From Exiguobacterium sp018617385 (GTDB lineage: Bacteria; Bacillota; Bacilli; Exiguobacteriales; Exiguobacteriaceae), in NCBI RefSeq assembly GCF_018617385.1, contig NZ_JACSKA010000001.1, positions 1,178,001-1,242,000 on the forward strand: 64,000 nt of DNA. The letters run 5' to 3'. The notes beneath the pieces are model-generated. The model was not told where the DNA came from, searched no databases, and saw only the letters and a program-made list of their open reading frames with translations. A program made the translations under genes and the position numbers. Shown piece by piece: positions 42,107 through 50,559 of this stretch (positions are counted from its first letter, which is position 1; every line of letters starts with the position of its first letter).

Positions 42107-42287
42107 TGATACCGACTCCTTTCAACGTTATTGTACCCGAAACGACTCGATACGGTCCTGTTTTCTTACATATGGGGAGGGCATACGTAACATAAGCAGG
42201 TGAATTAGATGAATGACGGCACATCGAAAGATTAGGTAGAGAACGGTATGATGAAGTGACAATAGCAGGAGGGTGGGGGGCATCTAC

Positions 42288-42695
42288 ATGGAGAGGTCAG
42301 AGATTTATCGAATGATTCAAAGGGTGTTGAGCGACAGAGAGGGAACGCTTGAGCGAGGAGTAACGTTCTCGTGGACGCTTGAAGGTGATGAACGGATTGT
42401 CGGACTCGTATTTGATGTTATACTCGACCGGTATTTTCTATACAACAAAACAAGCCTCCTCACCGAGGTGCAAGAGATTGCGCGTCTAGTCGAGTGTCGA
42501 CCAGAGGAAATCGTCCGCGCTTTCTCCTGTCTCTCGGGGATTCGACTCGAATCGAATCATATCATCGAGCGACTGATGACCATCGAAGAGGCGACCATTT
42601 CGGAAAATGGATCAATCCGTGTTGCCATTCGCCTTGGAGGATGGCTCACTCATCAGTTGCATCAAATTGGTTGTGATGCCCTTCTCCCTTGTTGA
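42288..42695 (+). CDS. Small protein of unknown function
   Basis: 135 residues from ATG 42288, RBS GGAGGGTGGGGGG nearby; the frame opens at 42273. Largely helical with a central VLSDREGTLERGV segment and a mixed C-terminus ending in Cys-Asp...Cys (GCDALLPC). No family recognised. Its 3' end overlaps the convergent ABC gene by 50 nt. Codon use looks normal. Confidence 0.55.
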   Translation: MERSEIYRMIQRVLSDREGTLERGVTFSWTLEGDERIVGLVFDVILDRYFLYNKTSLLTEVQEIARLVECRPEEIVRAFSCLSGIRLESNHIIERLMTIEEATISENGSIRVAIRLGGWLTHQLHQIGCDALLPC

Positions 42696-43323
42696 GCTCG
42701 GTCAAGGTACCGTCAATCACGCGAAGGACACGATCACACACATCGAGCATGCGTTCATCATGTGTGATGACGACGACACGTCTTCCTTCCTCATGCGCTT
42801 GTTTGGCCAATAGTTCCATTACAAGACGTCCATTCTCATAATCCAAACTCGCCGTCGGTTCATCTGCCAAAATGAGTTGCGGGGAGTTGATGAGGGCCCT
42901 AGCGACGGCCACGCGTTGCTTTTCACCTCCTGACAAGGTCGCCGGGAGATGGTGCAGACGGTGCCCTAAGCCGAGGTCGGTCAACAGTTGCTTCGCATCC
43001 AACTTTTTCTTCTCCTGAATCAGCTCTAGTTGTTCGAGCACCGTCAAGTAGGGAATGAGGTGGGCCTGTTGAAACACGAACCCAACTTCATGCAGGCGTA
43101 ACAGACGACGTTGTTCCTCATCTAATTCGAATACGTCTCGCTCGTTCAACAAAAATGCTCCTTGATCCGGTTTTCGCAACAGACCGAGGATGTATAACAA
43201 CGTACTCTTCCCGCTACCGCTCGGACCGACGATGGCGACGCATTCCCCCGGTGAGACATGTAACTCGATGTCATTCAATACGAGCTGACCGTCAAACTGA
43301 TGTGATACATGGCTTAACCTCAT
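42646..43323 (-). CDS. ABC transporter ATP-binding protein (MacB/FtsE-type)
   Basis: 225 residues. Walker A is VGPSGSGKSTLLYILG, the Q-loop VFQQAHLIP, the signature TLSGGEKQRVAVARAL and Walker B LILADEPTASLD, then the H-loop VVVITHDERM. It is the ATPase partner of the FtsX-like permease whose gene overlaps it by 4 nt. A YvrO/BceA-type exporter or antibiotic-resistance pump is possible. The C-terminal end overlaps the small gene on the other strand. Confidence 0.93.
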   Translation of the reverse strand: MRLSHVSHQFDGQLVLNDIELHVSPGECVAIVGPSGSGKSTLLYILGLLRKPDQGAFLLNERDVFELDEEQRRLLRLHEVGFVFQQAHLIPYLTVLEQLELIQEKKKLDAKQLLTDLGLGHRLHHLPATLSGGEKQRVAVARALINSPQLILADEPTASLDYENGRLVMELLAKQAHEEGRRVVVITHDERMLDVCDRVLRVIDGTLTELNKGEGHHNQFDATDE

Positions 43324-44333
43324 GATGCTTTCCCTCCTATGATTTCAATTGCGTCGACTTGACGGAGTTTCCATAACGGCAACAACGCACCAAGAACAGA
43401 TAAGAAGATGAACATGGATCCGAATAGCGCGACATGACCGAAGTCGACGAGAAACGGCAATGATGATGGGATCAACGCATCGACGACGTACATGACCCCG
43501 ATCGATGTGGCGACTGCGGCCGACACGATGACGATGACCTGAAAGAGCAGTGCCCGTCCGATGATACGTGGGGAGAGGCCGATTGCCTTCAGAATTCCGA
43601 GCTCAGGTAACTTTTGAAGCGTGAACAAATAAAAGAACGCGGTCAAAATAAACGTTCCGATCACGAGCAGAAAGGCGCGCATCATCGTGAATGTGCTCTG
43701 TTCGGCACTATATCCAGGAACCGACTCAATCAAATCTTGTTGACTCATGACGAGCGCATCGGACATCGTGGATTCCGTTCCAATCTCAGCAGATACATAT
43801 GGACGTTGTTCGGATTGATTCAAATAATCAAACCACGTCTCGTTCGTCGTGTAAATCACCGGTCCATGACTGTAACGACCAGACGCCTCACCGGCTATCG
43901 TAAACCGGTAGTTGGAAGCGAAGTCTATTAACGAATCACCTAATCCAAGATTTTCTGAAAGACTAGGATCGAAAACGACCTCGCCTTTTCTAAGAGCGGA
44001 AACAGGACCGATATTGCTATCTTTTGGAAGAGCGAATAGTGTCACCTCTTCTTTTTTTCCATCAATCGTGACCGTGAGCGGTCGGACGCTCATCGTGTCG
44101 TTTGAAGTATTCGCTGTGACGTCTATAAACGATCGTGTCAATTGACCTTCTGAGTCTGGATCAAGTTGATACGTCGTAGCATTCAATTCGTGCAACGCAG
44201 AACCGTTATCATATGCGAGGCCGTCTGCTAGCCCTGTAATGAGTGTCGTCAACATGACAATCAAAAATGTGATCACGAACAACATGGAAAACTTTCTTTT
44301 CTGTCTCCACATCTCTTTCCAACCTAACTGCAT
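43320..44333 (-). CDS. FtsX/MacB-type ABC transporter permease
   Basis: 337 residues from ATG 44333, with RBS AAGGAGG; upstream codons in the frame lack one. An N-terminal membrane span (FVITFLIVMLTTLITGL) is followed by a large extracellular domain (about residues 45-200) and three more spans in the C-terminal part, the MacB/FtsX layout. The C-terminal KLPELGILKAIGLSPR matches FtsX-like permeases. It is downstream of the histidine kinase and overlaps the ATPase gene. Confidence 0.9.
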   Translation of the reverse strand: MQLGWKEMWRQKRKFSMLFVITFLIVMLTTLITGLADGLAYDNGSALHELNATTYQLDPDSEGQLTRSFIDVTANTSNDTMSVRPLTVTIDGKKEEVTLFALPKDSNIGPVSALRKGEVVFDPSLSENLGLGDSLIDFASNYRFTIAGEASGRYSHGPVIYTTNETWFDYLNQSEQRPYVSAEIGTESTMSDALVMSQQDLIESVPGYSAEQSTFTMMRAFLLVIGTFILTAFFYLFTLQKLPELGILKAIGLSPRIIGRALLFQVIVIVSAAVATSIGVMYVVDALIPSSLPFLVDFGHVALFGSMFIFLSVLGALLPLWKLRQVDAIEIIGGKAS

Positions 44334-44401
44334 AAAAAAACCTCCTTCAAGTGCTGATGAAGGAAGTGTACGCAACCAATATGAACAGAATATGAACGAC
44401 A

Positions 44402-45748
44402 TCAAAAATGTAGATGAATCGTGGTGCCGATTCCAAGGCTAGACTCGACTGTGATGTTTCCGCCATGTAGGTCGATGATATCTGAGGTGATGGCGAGACC
44501 GAGACCTGTCCCTTGACTCGTTCGAGCCGTGTCTCCGCGATAGAAGCGGTCGAAGAGGTGCTCTTTTGTCTCGTCATCCATCCCAATCCCTTCATCCGTA
44601 ACCGAGATGACGACACCCGGGTCGACGGTACAGGTGATGTGGATGGTGCCTCCATCACGTGAGGCATGGACGGCGTTCACCAATACGTTGTTCCAAACTT
44701 GTGCGAGTAGAACCGGGTCACTCTTCAAGACTACGTCTTGTGGGATGTCAGTAACGACGGCAATCCCTTTTTGGTCAAGGATGAAGGCGTTCATTTGAAT
44801 GACTTCGGATACCGATTGAAGCACATTCACGTTCGTCTCGAGAATCGGTGGATTTTCATCCAATCGAGATAAAAGCAGCAGTTGCTTCGTCAATTGGGAT
44901 AGACGCTTCGTCTCCTGTTCGATGACACGCGAGTATTCCTTCGATTCTCCTTTCGTTCCGCCAGCCAATTTTTCTGCATAGCCAACTAGGGAAGTCAACG
45001 GAGATTGGAATTCATGGGAGACATTCGAAACGAATCGTCGCTGTCTCGCTTCTGTCCGATCGATTTCGTTCGACATGTGTTGAAATTGTCGTGCCAACGT
45101 CCCGATCTCATCTTGACGCTCGACGGGGAGATGTTCCGGAGCTTTACGCATAGCGACGGATGTGGTCGCTTTCGTGAGCGTCTGCAATGGGCGGACCAAG
45201 GACCTTGTCGAAATGGCGATCAAGCCAAATGCCAAGAGGGTCACGAGTGCGAAAAATAGACCGACGAACAGATGTAACTCACGGATTTGGGCACTCAAGT
45301 CCGGACGGATAAAGATGACGTCTCCGTTTTCAAGTGTAAATCCATATGTGTTCGTCAGTTCATTATCGAACAATCCGAGCAAGAAGAGATGAAACGGAAA
45401 GTCACGCATTCCTTGATAGGGAGCTCCGTTCCGTACGGACTGAATCACCGCGTCAGATATGGTCTCGTCTCGAAATGCACCGCCAAAGCGTCGACGTTCG
45501 TCTGCTGAGTCCACGACGACCAGTTGGTATCCGGTTGCGGCTAAAAAGGTATAGAAGGCATCATAGTCTAAATCGGTATGATTCTCGACATACGATTCCG
45601 CCATTTTGGCGACCCGTTCCGTCTTCTCGCTATAGGAAGGTTGCCACCACGTATAATAAGCCACATTGCTGATCAACAGAGAGATGGCTCCTGAAAGAAG
45701 TAAAATCAGGAACATCGTGACGATGATTCGCGTGTAGAGTGTCTTCAT
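44402..45748 (-). CDS. Membrane sensor histidine kinase
   Basis: 448 residues. Two membrane spans (about 8-30 and 158-180) bracket an extracellular sensor domain; a HAMP-like stretch follows (about 181-235). The phosphoacceptor is His245 in FVSNVSHEFQSPL, then the N, G1 and G2 boxes of HATPase (VLVNAVHASRD, DEGIGMDD, GTGLGLAI). It is coupled by 4 nt to an OmpR-type regulator. The signal is unknown; cell-wall stress or an antimicrobial peptide is plausible given the ABC partner. Confidence 0.94.
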   Translation of the reverse strand: MKTLYTRIIVTMFLILLLSGAISLLISNVAYYTWWQPSYSEKTERVAKMAESYVENHTDLDYDAFYTFLAATGYQLVVVDSADERRRFGGAFRDETISDAVIQSVRNGAPYQGMRDFPFHLFLLGLFDNELTNTYGFTLENGDVIFIRPDLSAQIRELHLFVGLFFALVTLLAFGLIAISTRSLVRPLQTLTKATTSVAMRKAPEHLPVERQDEIGTLARQFQHMSNEIDRTEARQRRFVSNVSHEFQSPLTSLVGYAEKLAGGTKGESKEYSRVIEQETKRLSQLTKQLLLLSRLDENPPILETNVNVLQSVSEVIQMNAFILDQKGIAVVTDIPQDVVLKSDPVLLAQVWNNVLVNAVHASRDGGTIHITCTVDPGVVISVTDEGIGMDDETKEHLFDRFYRGDTARTSQGTGLGLAITSDIIDLHGGNITVESSLGIGTTIHLHF

Positions 45749-46410
45749 CCGTTCACCTCGAGTGCGTATCCGACACCTCGTACCGTTCGAATTGTCAGAG
45801 CAGGGTGATCGAACCGATTACGAAGTCGCTTGATATGCACATCAACCGTTCGCTCATCCCCCTCGAAATCAAATCCCCACACCAAATCAATTAATTCCTC
45901 ACGACGATACACTCTTCCCGGAAAAGAGGCGAGTTGAAATAATAGCTCGAACTCTTTTTTAGGAAGATAGAACAGCTGCCCTTCAAGCGTCACCTCGTAC
46001 TCTCTTAAATCGAGTCGAAGAGGACCGGCTTGAATTTGTGAAGCGGCCGAGCGTTGATAACGCCGCGAGACGGCTTGCAATCGGAACAATAACTCTTCAG
46101 GGATGAAAGGTTTGGTTACATAGTCGTCTGCCCCAAGCTCGAACCCTTGACGCTTATCCTCCCATTCATCGAGAGCGGTGAGTAGGATGACGGGTATATC
46201 AAGAGTCGCCTTGAGTCGTCGACACAACTCACGACCGTCAAGCCCTGGGAGCATGATGTCGACGATTGCGGCATCGATTGGTTGCGTTGTAAAACGTTCT
46301 TCGCCTGTGTTCCCATCCGTCGCCGTCAACACCTCATGACCCGCATCCTCGAACGTCTCCTTCACAAGGCGTAAAATGGATGGGTCGTCTTCTACGATAA
46401 GTATACGCAT
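45745..46410 (-). CDS. OmpR-family response regulator
   Basis: 221 residues from ATG 46410. The receiver has the acidic pocket VEDDPS, phosphoacceptor Asp51 in AIVDIMLPG, Thr in LLTALDEWED and Lys in DYVTKPF. A winged-helix Trans_reg_C domain follows (REELIDLVWGFDFEGDERTVDVHIKRLRNRF). It is the first gene of the regulator-kinase-permease-ATPase operon. Its frame extends upstream without an RBS. Confidence 0.94.
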   Translation of the reverse strand: MRILIVEDDPSILRLVKETFEDAGHEVLTATDGNTGEERFTTQPIDAAIVDIMLPGLDGRELCRRLKATLDIPVILLTALDEWEDKRQGFELGADDYVTKPFIPEELLFRLQAVSRRYQRSAASQIQAGPLRLDLREYEVTLEGQLFYLPKKEFELLFQLASFPGRVYRREELIDLVWGFDFEGDERTVDVHIKRLRNRFDHPALTIRTVRGVGYALEVNG

Positions 46411-46447
46411 ATCGGTCGTTCCTTTCCAAAATAGGTTCGACACGAAA

Positions 46448-46474
46448 CGAGGTGACCCATGCGGAGTCACCTCG
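46448..46474 (-). terminator. Terminator upstream of the two-component operon
   Basis: CGAGGTGAC and GTCACCTCG, a perfect 9-bp stem just after the preceding gene's stop. Followed by TTTCG on the minus strand. Confidence 0.7.
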
Positions 46475-46487
46475 AGTCGTATCAGCT

Positions 46488-47375
46488 TTATTGTTTCGTC
46501 ATCTCTTGATGAAGGGCACGGAGTGCGCGGATGAACGCATCCTTAAAATATTTGTCTTCTTGTGTCTCTAATGTTTGGATGGCCTTTTGGTCACCGTTAC
46601 TCGCTTTGACGAGAAGATTCACGACTGTTCCCCAGCGTTTCACATGTTCTGGGCGAGGGTGGTTCAACGCGGTCGTCAACGTGAACCAATACGGTTGATC
46701 GCGTCGCTGTAACGTGCCGATCATCTGTTTGGCAAGGAGTGCTTCTTCTTCAGAAGGGATTGTTGCCGTGGCGAACCAACCAAGCATCGAGGCGCTCATC
46801 GATTCAAGTTCTTGTTTCATTGCAGGTTCAATTGGCATCCGTCCGAAGTCTGTCACGTTGACAAAAACCAGTCGGTCTTTCGGGTCGATATGTGTGATCC
46901 ATCCTGACACTGACTTCATCTTTTCACGTTCTTTTGACTGGGCTTTACACGTGTAGCCTTGAAGTTTTCCGATGTAGATGCGGAATTGTCCACGGTCAAC
47001 ATGCTTGTCCACTTTGAACTCAATCTCTTGTCCCGCTTGAAACGGTTGATTCCGTTTATTCAACGTCTGACCCTTTTTCAATTCAGGTCGCTTGGAGATA
47101 TGACGCAGTGCTTCCTGTTCCGTCCGGTCATCCAATGTCCAGAGGTTATGAGGGGTCACGTTTTTGAAGCGATGACGCCGAACGTAGATGTATTGATCAA
47201 GTGCGTCGATCGCGTCTGCTGAAGTGGAAGTTCCATTCAAATAGTCATCAGCGATGTCACGTAAGGTGAGGGATTCGAGACGGTCGATATGTCCTGAATA
47301 TGGGACGCTTCCGACAACAAATAACGCGGTCGCAATCAACTCACTTTCTCGAGGGGTCAGCGGTCGTTTGGCCAT
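46488..47375 (-). CDS. Protein of unknown function
   Basis: 295 residues from ATG 47375, RBS AGGAAGTG. The N-terminal MAKRPLTPRESELIATALFVVGS is helical; the middle holds a beta-rich KVDKHVDRGQFRIYIGKLQGYTC and RLVFVNVTDFGRM; the C-terminus is helical. No catalytic motif seen and no family recognised. It is immediately upstream of a two-component operon but separated by a terminator. Confidence 0.6.
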   Translation of the reverse strand: MAKRPLTPRESELIATALFVVGSVPYSGHIDRLESLTLRDIADDYLNGTSTSADAIDALDQYIYVRRHRFKNVTPHNLWTLDDRTEQEALRHISKRPELKKGQTLNKRNQPFQAGQEIEFKVDKHVDRGQFRIYIGKLQGYTCKAQSKEREKMKSVSGWITHIDPKDRLVFVNVTDFGRMPIEPAMKQELESMSASMLGWFATATIPSEEEALLAKQMIGTLQRRDQPYWFTLTTALNHPRPEHVKRWGTVVNLLVKASNGDQKAIQTLETQEDKYFKDAFIRALRALHQEMTKQ

Positions 47376-47546
47376 GGTGCACTTCCTCTCTCTCAATTCA
47401 TATGATTAGTATAACAAAAACAGTTCGACCGTTGTGAACTCAACTGCGATTTGGAAAAAAATGAGGAATGGACAGGATTCCCACCATTTATCTCGAATAA
47501 TGACTTGTAGAGAATCGGATGAAGGTATGAAAAGTGAGGTGAGGCG

Positions 47547-47954
47547 ATGAAGCTCTCCATTGAACCAGGGGATTATGTTGTATTGATTGAAATCAATAAA
47601 GAAGTACTTAAATGTGCCTCCCTCGAGGAAGCCGATCAGGCTGATCGCTTGCGATATGAGCTCGTTGGTCGGATGAGCGAACGCTTGCCGGCAGAAGTCA
47701 TCGTTCCGTCCATCATCGATTACATCCGCTTCGGAAGCGGATATATCGGAGATCGTATCGTCTGGGACGCCGAAACCGAGTCTTTTTTTTGCCAGCAGTT
47801 TGAGACCATTGACGGCTCCCCGCTCGGAGAGGACTTAGAAGGATTTCGTCCCGACCCAAGCCGGGTGGAGCTGGCGCGCTACTATACGTACTTGACGATT
47901 GGACGGATTGTCGAGTTTGATATGTTACATCCGGATGAGCCAAGCTATTGGTGA
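47547..47954 (+). CDS. Protein of unknown function
   Basis: 135 residues, RBS TGAGGTGAGG. Acidic, mixed alpha/beta look, with MKLSIEPGDYVVLIEINKEV at the start and RVELARYYTYLTIGRIV near the end. Only two Cys (LKCASL and FFCQQF). No signal peptide. No family recognised. Confidence 0.55.
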   Translation: MKLSIEPGDYVVLIEINKEVLKCASLEEADQADRLRYELVGRMSERLPAEVIVPSIIDYIRFGSGYIGDRIVWDAETESFFCQQFETIDGSPLGEDLEGFRPDPSRVELARYYTYLTIGRIVEFDMLHPDEPSYW

Positions 47955-48048
47955 ATTTGTCGACAACTTTTTATTCAAAAAAAGGGAAATCTAATCCAAA
48001 GTTTGAGATAATAGAGTCACTTTATCAGTTTGGAATGGAGCGGAAGGA

Positions 48049-49497
48049 ATGAAAAAGATTGCCCTTTTGACAGCGATTGCCCTTTTACTGCCGGTGGGAG
48101 TAGATGCTGCAAAGCCAGTCATCCTTAAGAAACATGGCTACGTCGTTTCAGAACCACAAGTCACGAGTCAATATTATGTGAAGCAAATCGGTACGGATTT
48201 GGCCTGGAGTAAGACGAGAGGCGCAAGTGATATCGTTGTGGCGCTGATTGACTCGTCAGCTGACCGGAACCATACGGATTTGAAGAACGTTCCTCGTGTC
48301 GTCAATTCCATGAAAGGTCCGTATACTGCGGATATTCATGGTACGCATACCGCCGGGATCATGGCCGGGAAACATAACCGCTTTGGGATTGCAGGACTCG
48401 CGCCGAACGTCCGCTACCACTTCTATAATGTGTTTTACGGGGTGAATAAAGATAAAACGGACTCTTGGACGGTCGCTAATGCCGTGGATACGGCTGTGGC
48501 GAAAGGGGCGAACATCATCAACCTCTCGCTTGGTGGGGATGATTATGATAGTCGTTTGGCCGCATCAATCAAACGGGCAAGGGCAAAAGGGGTCATTATC
48601 GTCGCATCATCTGGAAATGATCGAAAAAAGACGATTAACTTTCCCGCGAACATGAAAGAAGTAATCGCGGTCGGTGCAATTGATTCTAGACATCGTCTCG
48701 CGAGCTTTAGCAATATGGACGATCGCGTCAAAATCGTGGCGCCAGGTGTGAACATCCTCTCGCTCGGGGTCAACAACCGCTTTATCTATATGGACGGGAC
48801 GTCGATGGCGGCACCGATGGTCACGGCGAGTCTCGCGCTCGTCAAATCGATCAACCCTTATTTGACACCGGGTGAGATTGACCAGTTAATTGCGAAGATG
48901 CCTCGAGCGTCCGGCAAGTCCTATACGGAATTGAATACAATGAAACTATTAGAAGCGACGGCTCGCCCGATTCATATCTCTGCCCCTTCGGTGTGGAAGA
49001 GCCGATACGTGAATGATGTCAAGTTGAGTGTCATGAACCATTCGAACTTGAAATCTTCGTTCACACTGTATCAAGGGAACAAGAAAATTAAGACACTTAC
49101 TCCAAATCGGTCGTTCACAATGTATTCGAGTGGGGATTGGCTACCGAGCGGACAATACCGCATCGTCGGTCAAGTAACGGACGGAAAACATAAGCGCTAC
49201 ACGAGCCGAACGATCGATTATGTCAACACATTGAAGACGGTAGTTTCTGTGAAGGTGTCGGAGGAAGGGACATTCACGATTCATACGACACGAAAAGGGA
49301 CGGTCACGGTACTTGATTCAAATGGGAAGGTCTTATACGAAGCGCTCCACATCGCTGGGACATTCCCGGTAAGAGGGGATACGGCGGAAAAGTTGACCGT
49401 CATTCTGAAGCCGACGGACCTTCGTGAAAAAGTAGTGACGACATCTTATGAGCCACCAATCATTGAAGACGAGCCCCCGGTCACAGAGACCTTATAA
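48049..49497 (+). CDS. Secreted subtilisin-like serine protease (S8)
   Basis: 482 residues with a signal peptide (about residues 1-20, LTAIALLLPVGVDA). The catalytic set is Asp68 (VALIDSSADRNH), His97 (DIHGTHTAGIMAG), Asn190 (IVASSGND) and Ser252 (GTSMAAP). The Asp motif reads DSS instead of the usual D[ST]G. The prodomain is short: under 50 residues separate the signal from the catalytic domain. A C-terminal beta-rich part (about 310-460) and an acidic Pro-rich tail follow. It should be extracellular. Confidence 0.9.
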   Translation: MKKIALLTAIALLLPVGVDAAKPVILKKHGYVVSEPQVTSQYYVKQIGTDLAWSKTRGASDIVVALIDSSADRNHTDLKNVPRVVNSMKGPYTADIHGTHTAGIMAGKHNRFGIAGLAPNVRYHFYNVFYGVNKDKTDSWTVANAVDTAVAKGANIINLSLGGDDYDSRLAASIKRARAKGVIIVASSGNDRKKTINFPANMKEVIAVGAIDSRHRLASFSNMDDRVKIVAPGVNILSLGVNNRFIYMDGTSMAAPMVTASLALVKSINPYLTPGEIDQLIAKMPRASGKSYTELNTMKLLEATARPIHISAPSVWKSRYVNDVKLSVMNHSNLKSSFTLYQGNKKIKTLTPNRSFTMYSSGDWLPSGQYRIVGQVTDGKHKRYTSRTIDYVNTLKTVVSVKVSEEGTFTIHTTRKGTVTVLDSNGKVLYEALHIAGTFPVRGDTAEKLTVILKPTDLREKVVTTSYEPPIIEDEPPVTETL

Positions 49498-49503
49498 GAC
49501 AAA

Positions 49504-49535
49504 AAGCCGCCTACTCCTAAGGGAGAGACGGCTTC
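49504..49535. terminator. Terminator after the subtilase
   Basis: AAGCCG and CGGCTT arms with an inner CTCC/GGAG pairing, then TCTTCTATTT. Confidence 0.65.
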
Positions 49536-49541
49536 TTCTAT

Positions 49542-49946
49542 TTAATCGATGGTGATGGCTTCTCCACACCAACGGATACTCGCTTCTAATACGTTCCCTT
49601 GGTCATCAATATGCTCGAAACTGAGTTTCCCATCTCGGATGATCTCGCAAAGGCCGACTCGGACGCGGTCGCTCCAAGCACGACGCGTCTCATGCGTTTC
49701 ATCGAATACTGGAATGGCATCCGGGAAACGCTCCTCGAGGTGTGCTAAATTGTGATGGTCAAAATGATAAGGTCGTTTCGAGAGTTCGTTCGGTGCCTTG
49801 ATATCGAACGGTTCAAACCCTCGGACGAGACGATTATTTCGGTAGAAGGCGAACACGCCGTTGTTCGGGTGGAGCACTTTAATGTCATCGATTTCTATTA
49901 CATAAGTCAGACGTTGAATCCAACCGTTTTTTGCATCCTGATGCAT
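49542..49946 (-). CDS. Protein of unknown function
   Basis: 134 residues from ATG 49946, 5-6 nt after AGGAGGGA. Contains an internal DHHNLAHLEERF and several His, mixed alpha/beta. No known family. It sits between the subtilase and rnpB where some Bacillus have gpsB, but it is not GpsB. Confidence 0.6.
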   Translation of the reverse strand: MHQDAKNGWIQRLTYVIEIDDIKVLHPNNGVFAFYRNNRLVRGFEPFDIKAPNELSKRPYHFDHHNLAHLEERFPDAIPVFDETHETRRAWSDRVRVGLCEIIRDGKLSFEHIDDQGNVLEASIRWCGEAITID

Positions 49947-50021
49947 CAAAATCCCTCCTTATTCAATGAACACGCCTTATTTTAGCGCTGACTGAACGTA
50001 AAATCAAGTTTCGAATTTAAG

Positions 50022-50050
50022 TTGTCAACCGTTCAAATTTCAGCTACAAT
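50022..50050 (+). promoter_or_regulatory. Sigma-A promoter of rnpB
   Basis: TTGTCA, a 17-nt spacer, then TACAAT. The start falls near 50057, right at the RNase P RNA's 5' end. Confidence 0.85.
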
Positions 50051-50054
50051 GGTT

Positions 50055-50450
50055 GAAGTGACTATGAGGTCTGGACAATCGCGGGACGCAAGTCTTGAGG
50101 AAAGTCCATGCTCGCACAGCCTGTGATGGCTGTAGTGATCGTGCTACACGAAACGATAAGTGTAGGCAACGCAAGTTGACGGCAGAAGAAACACCTAAGT
50201 CCTCGGATATGGTGTACGCTTCTTGAAAGTGCCACAGTGACGGAGTCTGATCGGAAACGTTCAGAGTGGAACGAGGTAAACCCCACGAGCGAGAAACCCA
50301 AACTATGGTAGGGGAACTTCCAGACCGGAATCGAACGGGACGGAGGGCGCCGATGTGCGCAGATAGATGATTGTCACTCCATCGTGCCAGGGAGACCGCT
50401 ATGAGCACCGGAGTACAGAACATGGCTTACAGGACAACATAGTCTCAACT
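50055..50450 (+). ncRNA. rnpB: RNase P RNA (type B)
   Basis: Core conserved blocks are GAGGAAAGTCCATGCTCGCAC at 50097 onward, GCCACAGTGACG, GGTAAACCCC and GAGCGAGAAACCC, and the ATAGATGATTG and ACAGAACATGGCTTAC ends. GACTATG (50060-50066) pairs with CATAGTC (50439-50445) as P1. It is the catalytic RNA that matures tRNA 5' ends. The type B shape and the downstream ypsC gene agree with Bacillales. Confidence 0.97.
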
Positions 50451-50460
50451 GACAACGACA

Positions 50461-50495
50461 AGGAGTTCAAGCACATATACTTGAGCTCCTTTTTT
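50461..50495 (+). terminator. Terminator of rnpB
   Basis: GGAGTTCAAG and CTTGAGCTCC arms (one G-U), loop CACATATA, then TTTTTT. Confidence 0.9.
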
Positions 50496-50559
50496 CATGA
50501 TTTTTTTACAACTTACAAAATGACTGAAAGATATTTATGTAGAAGGAAGGCGATTGCAG

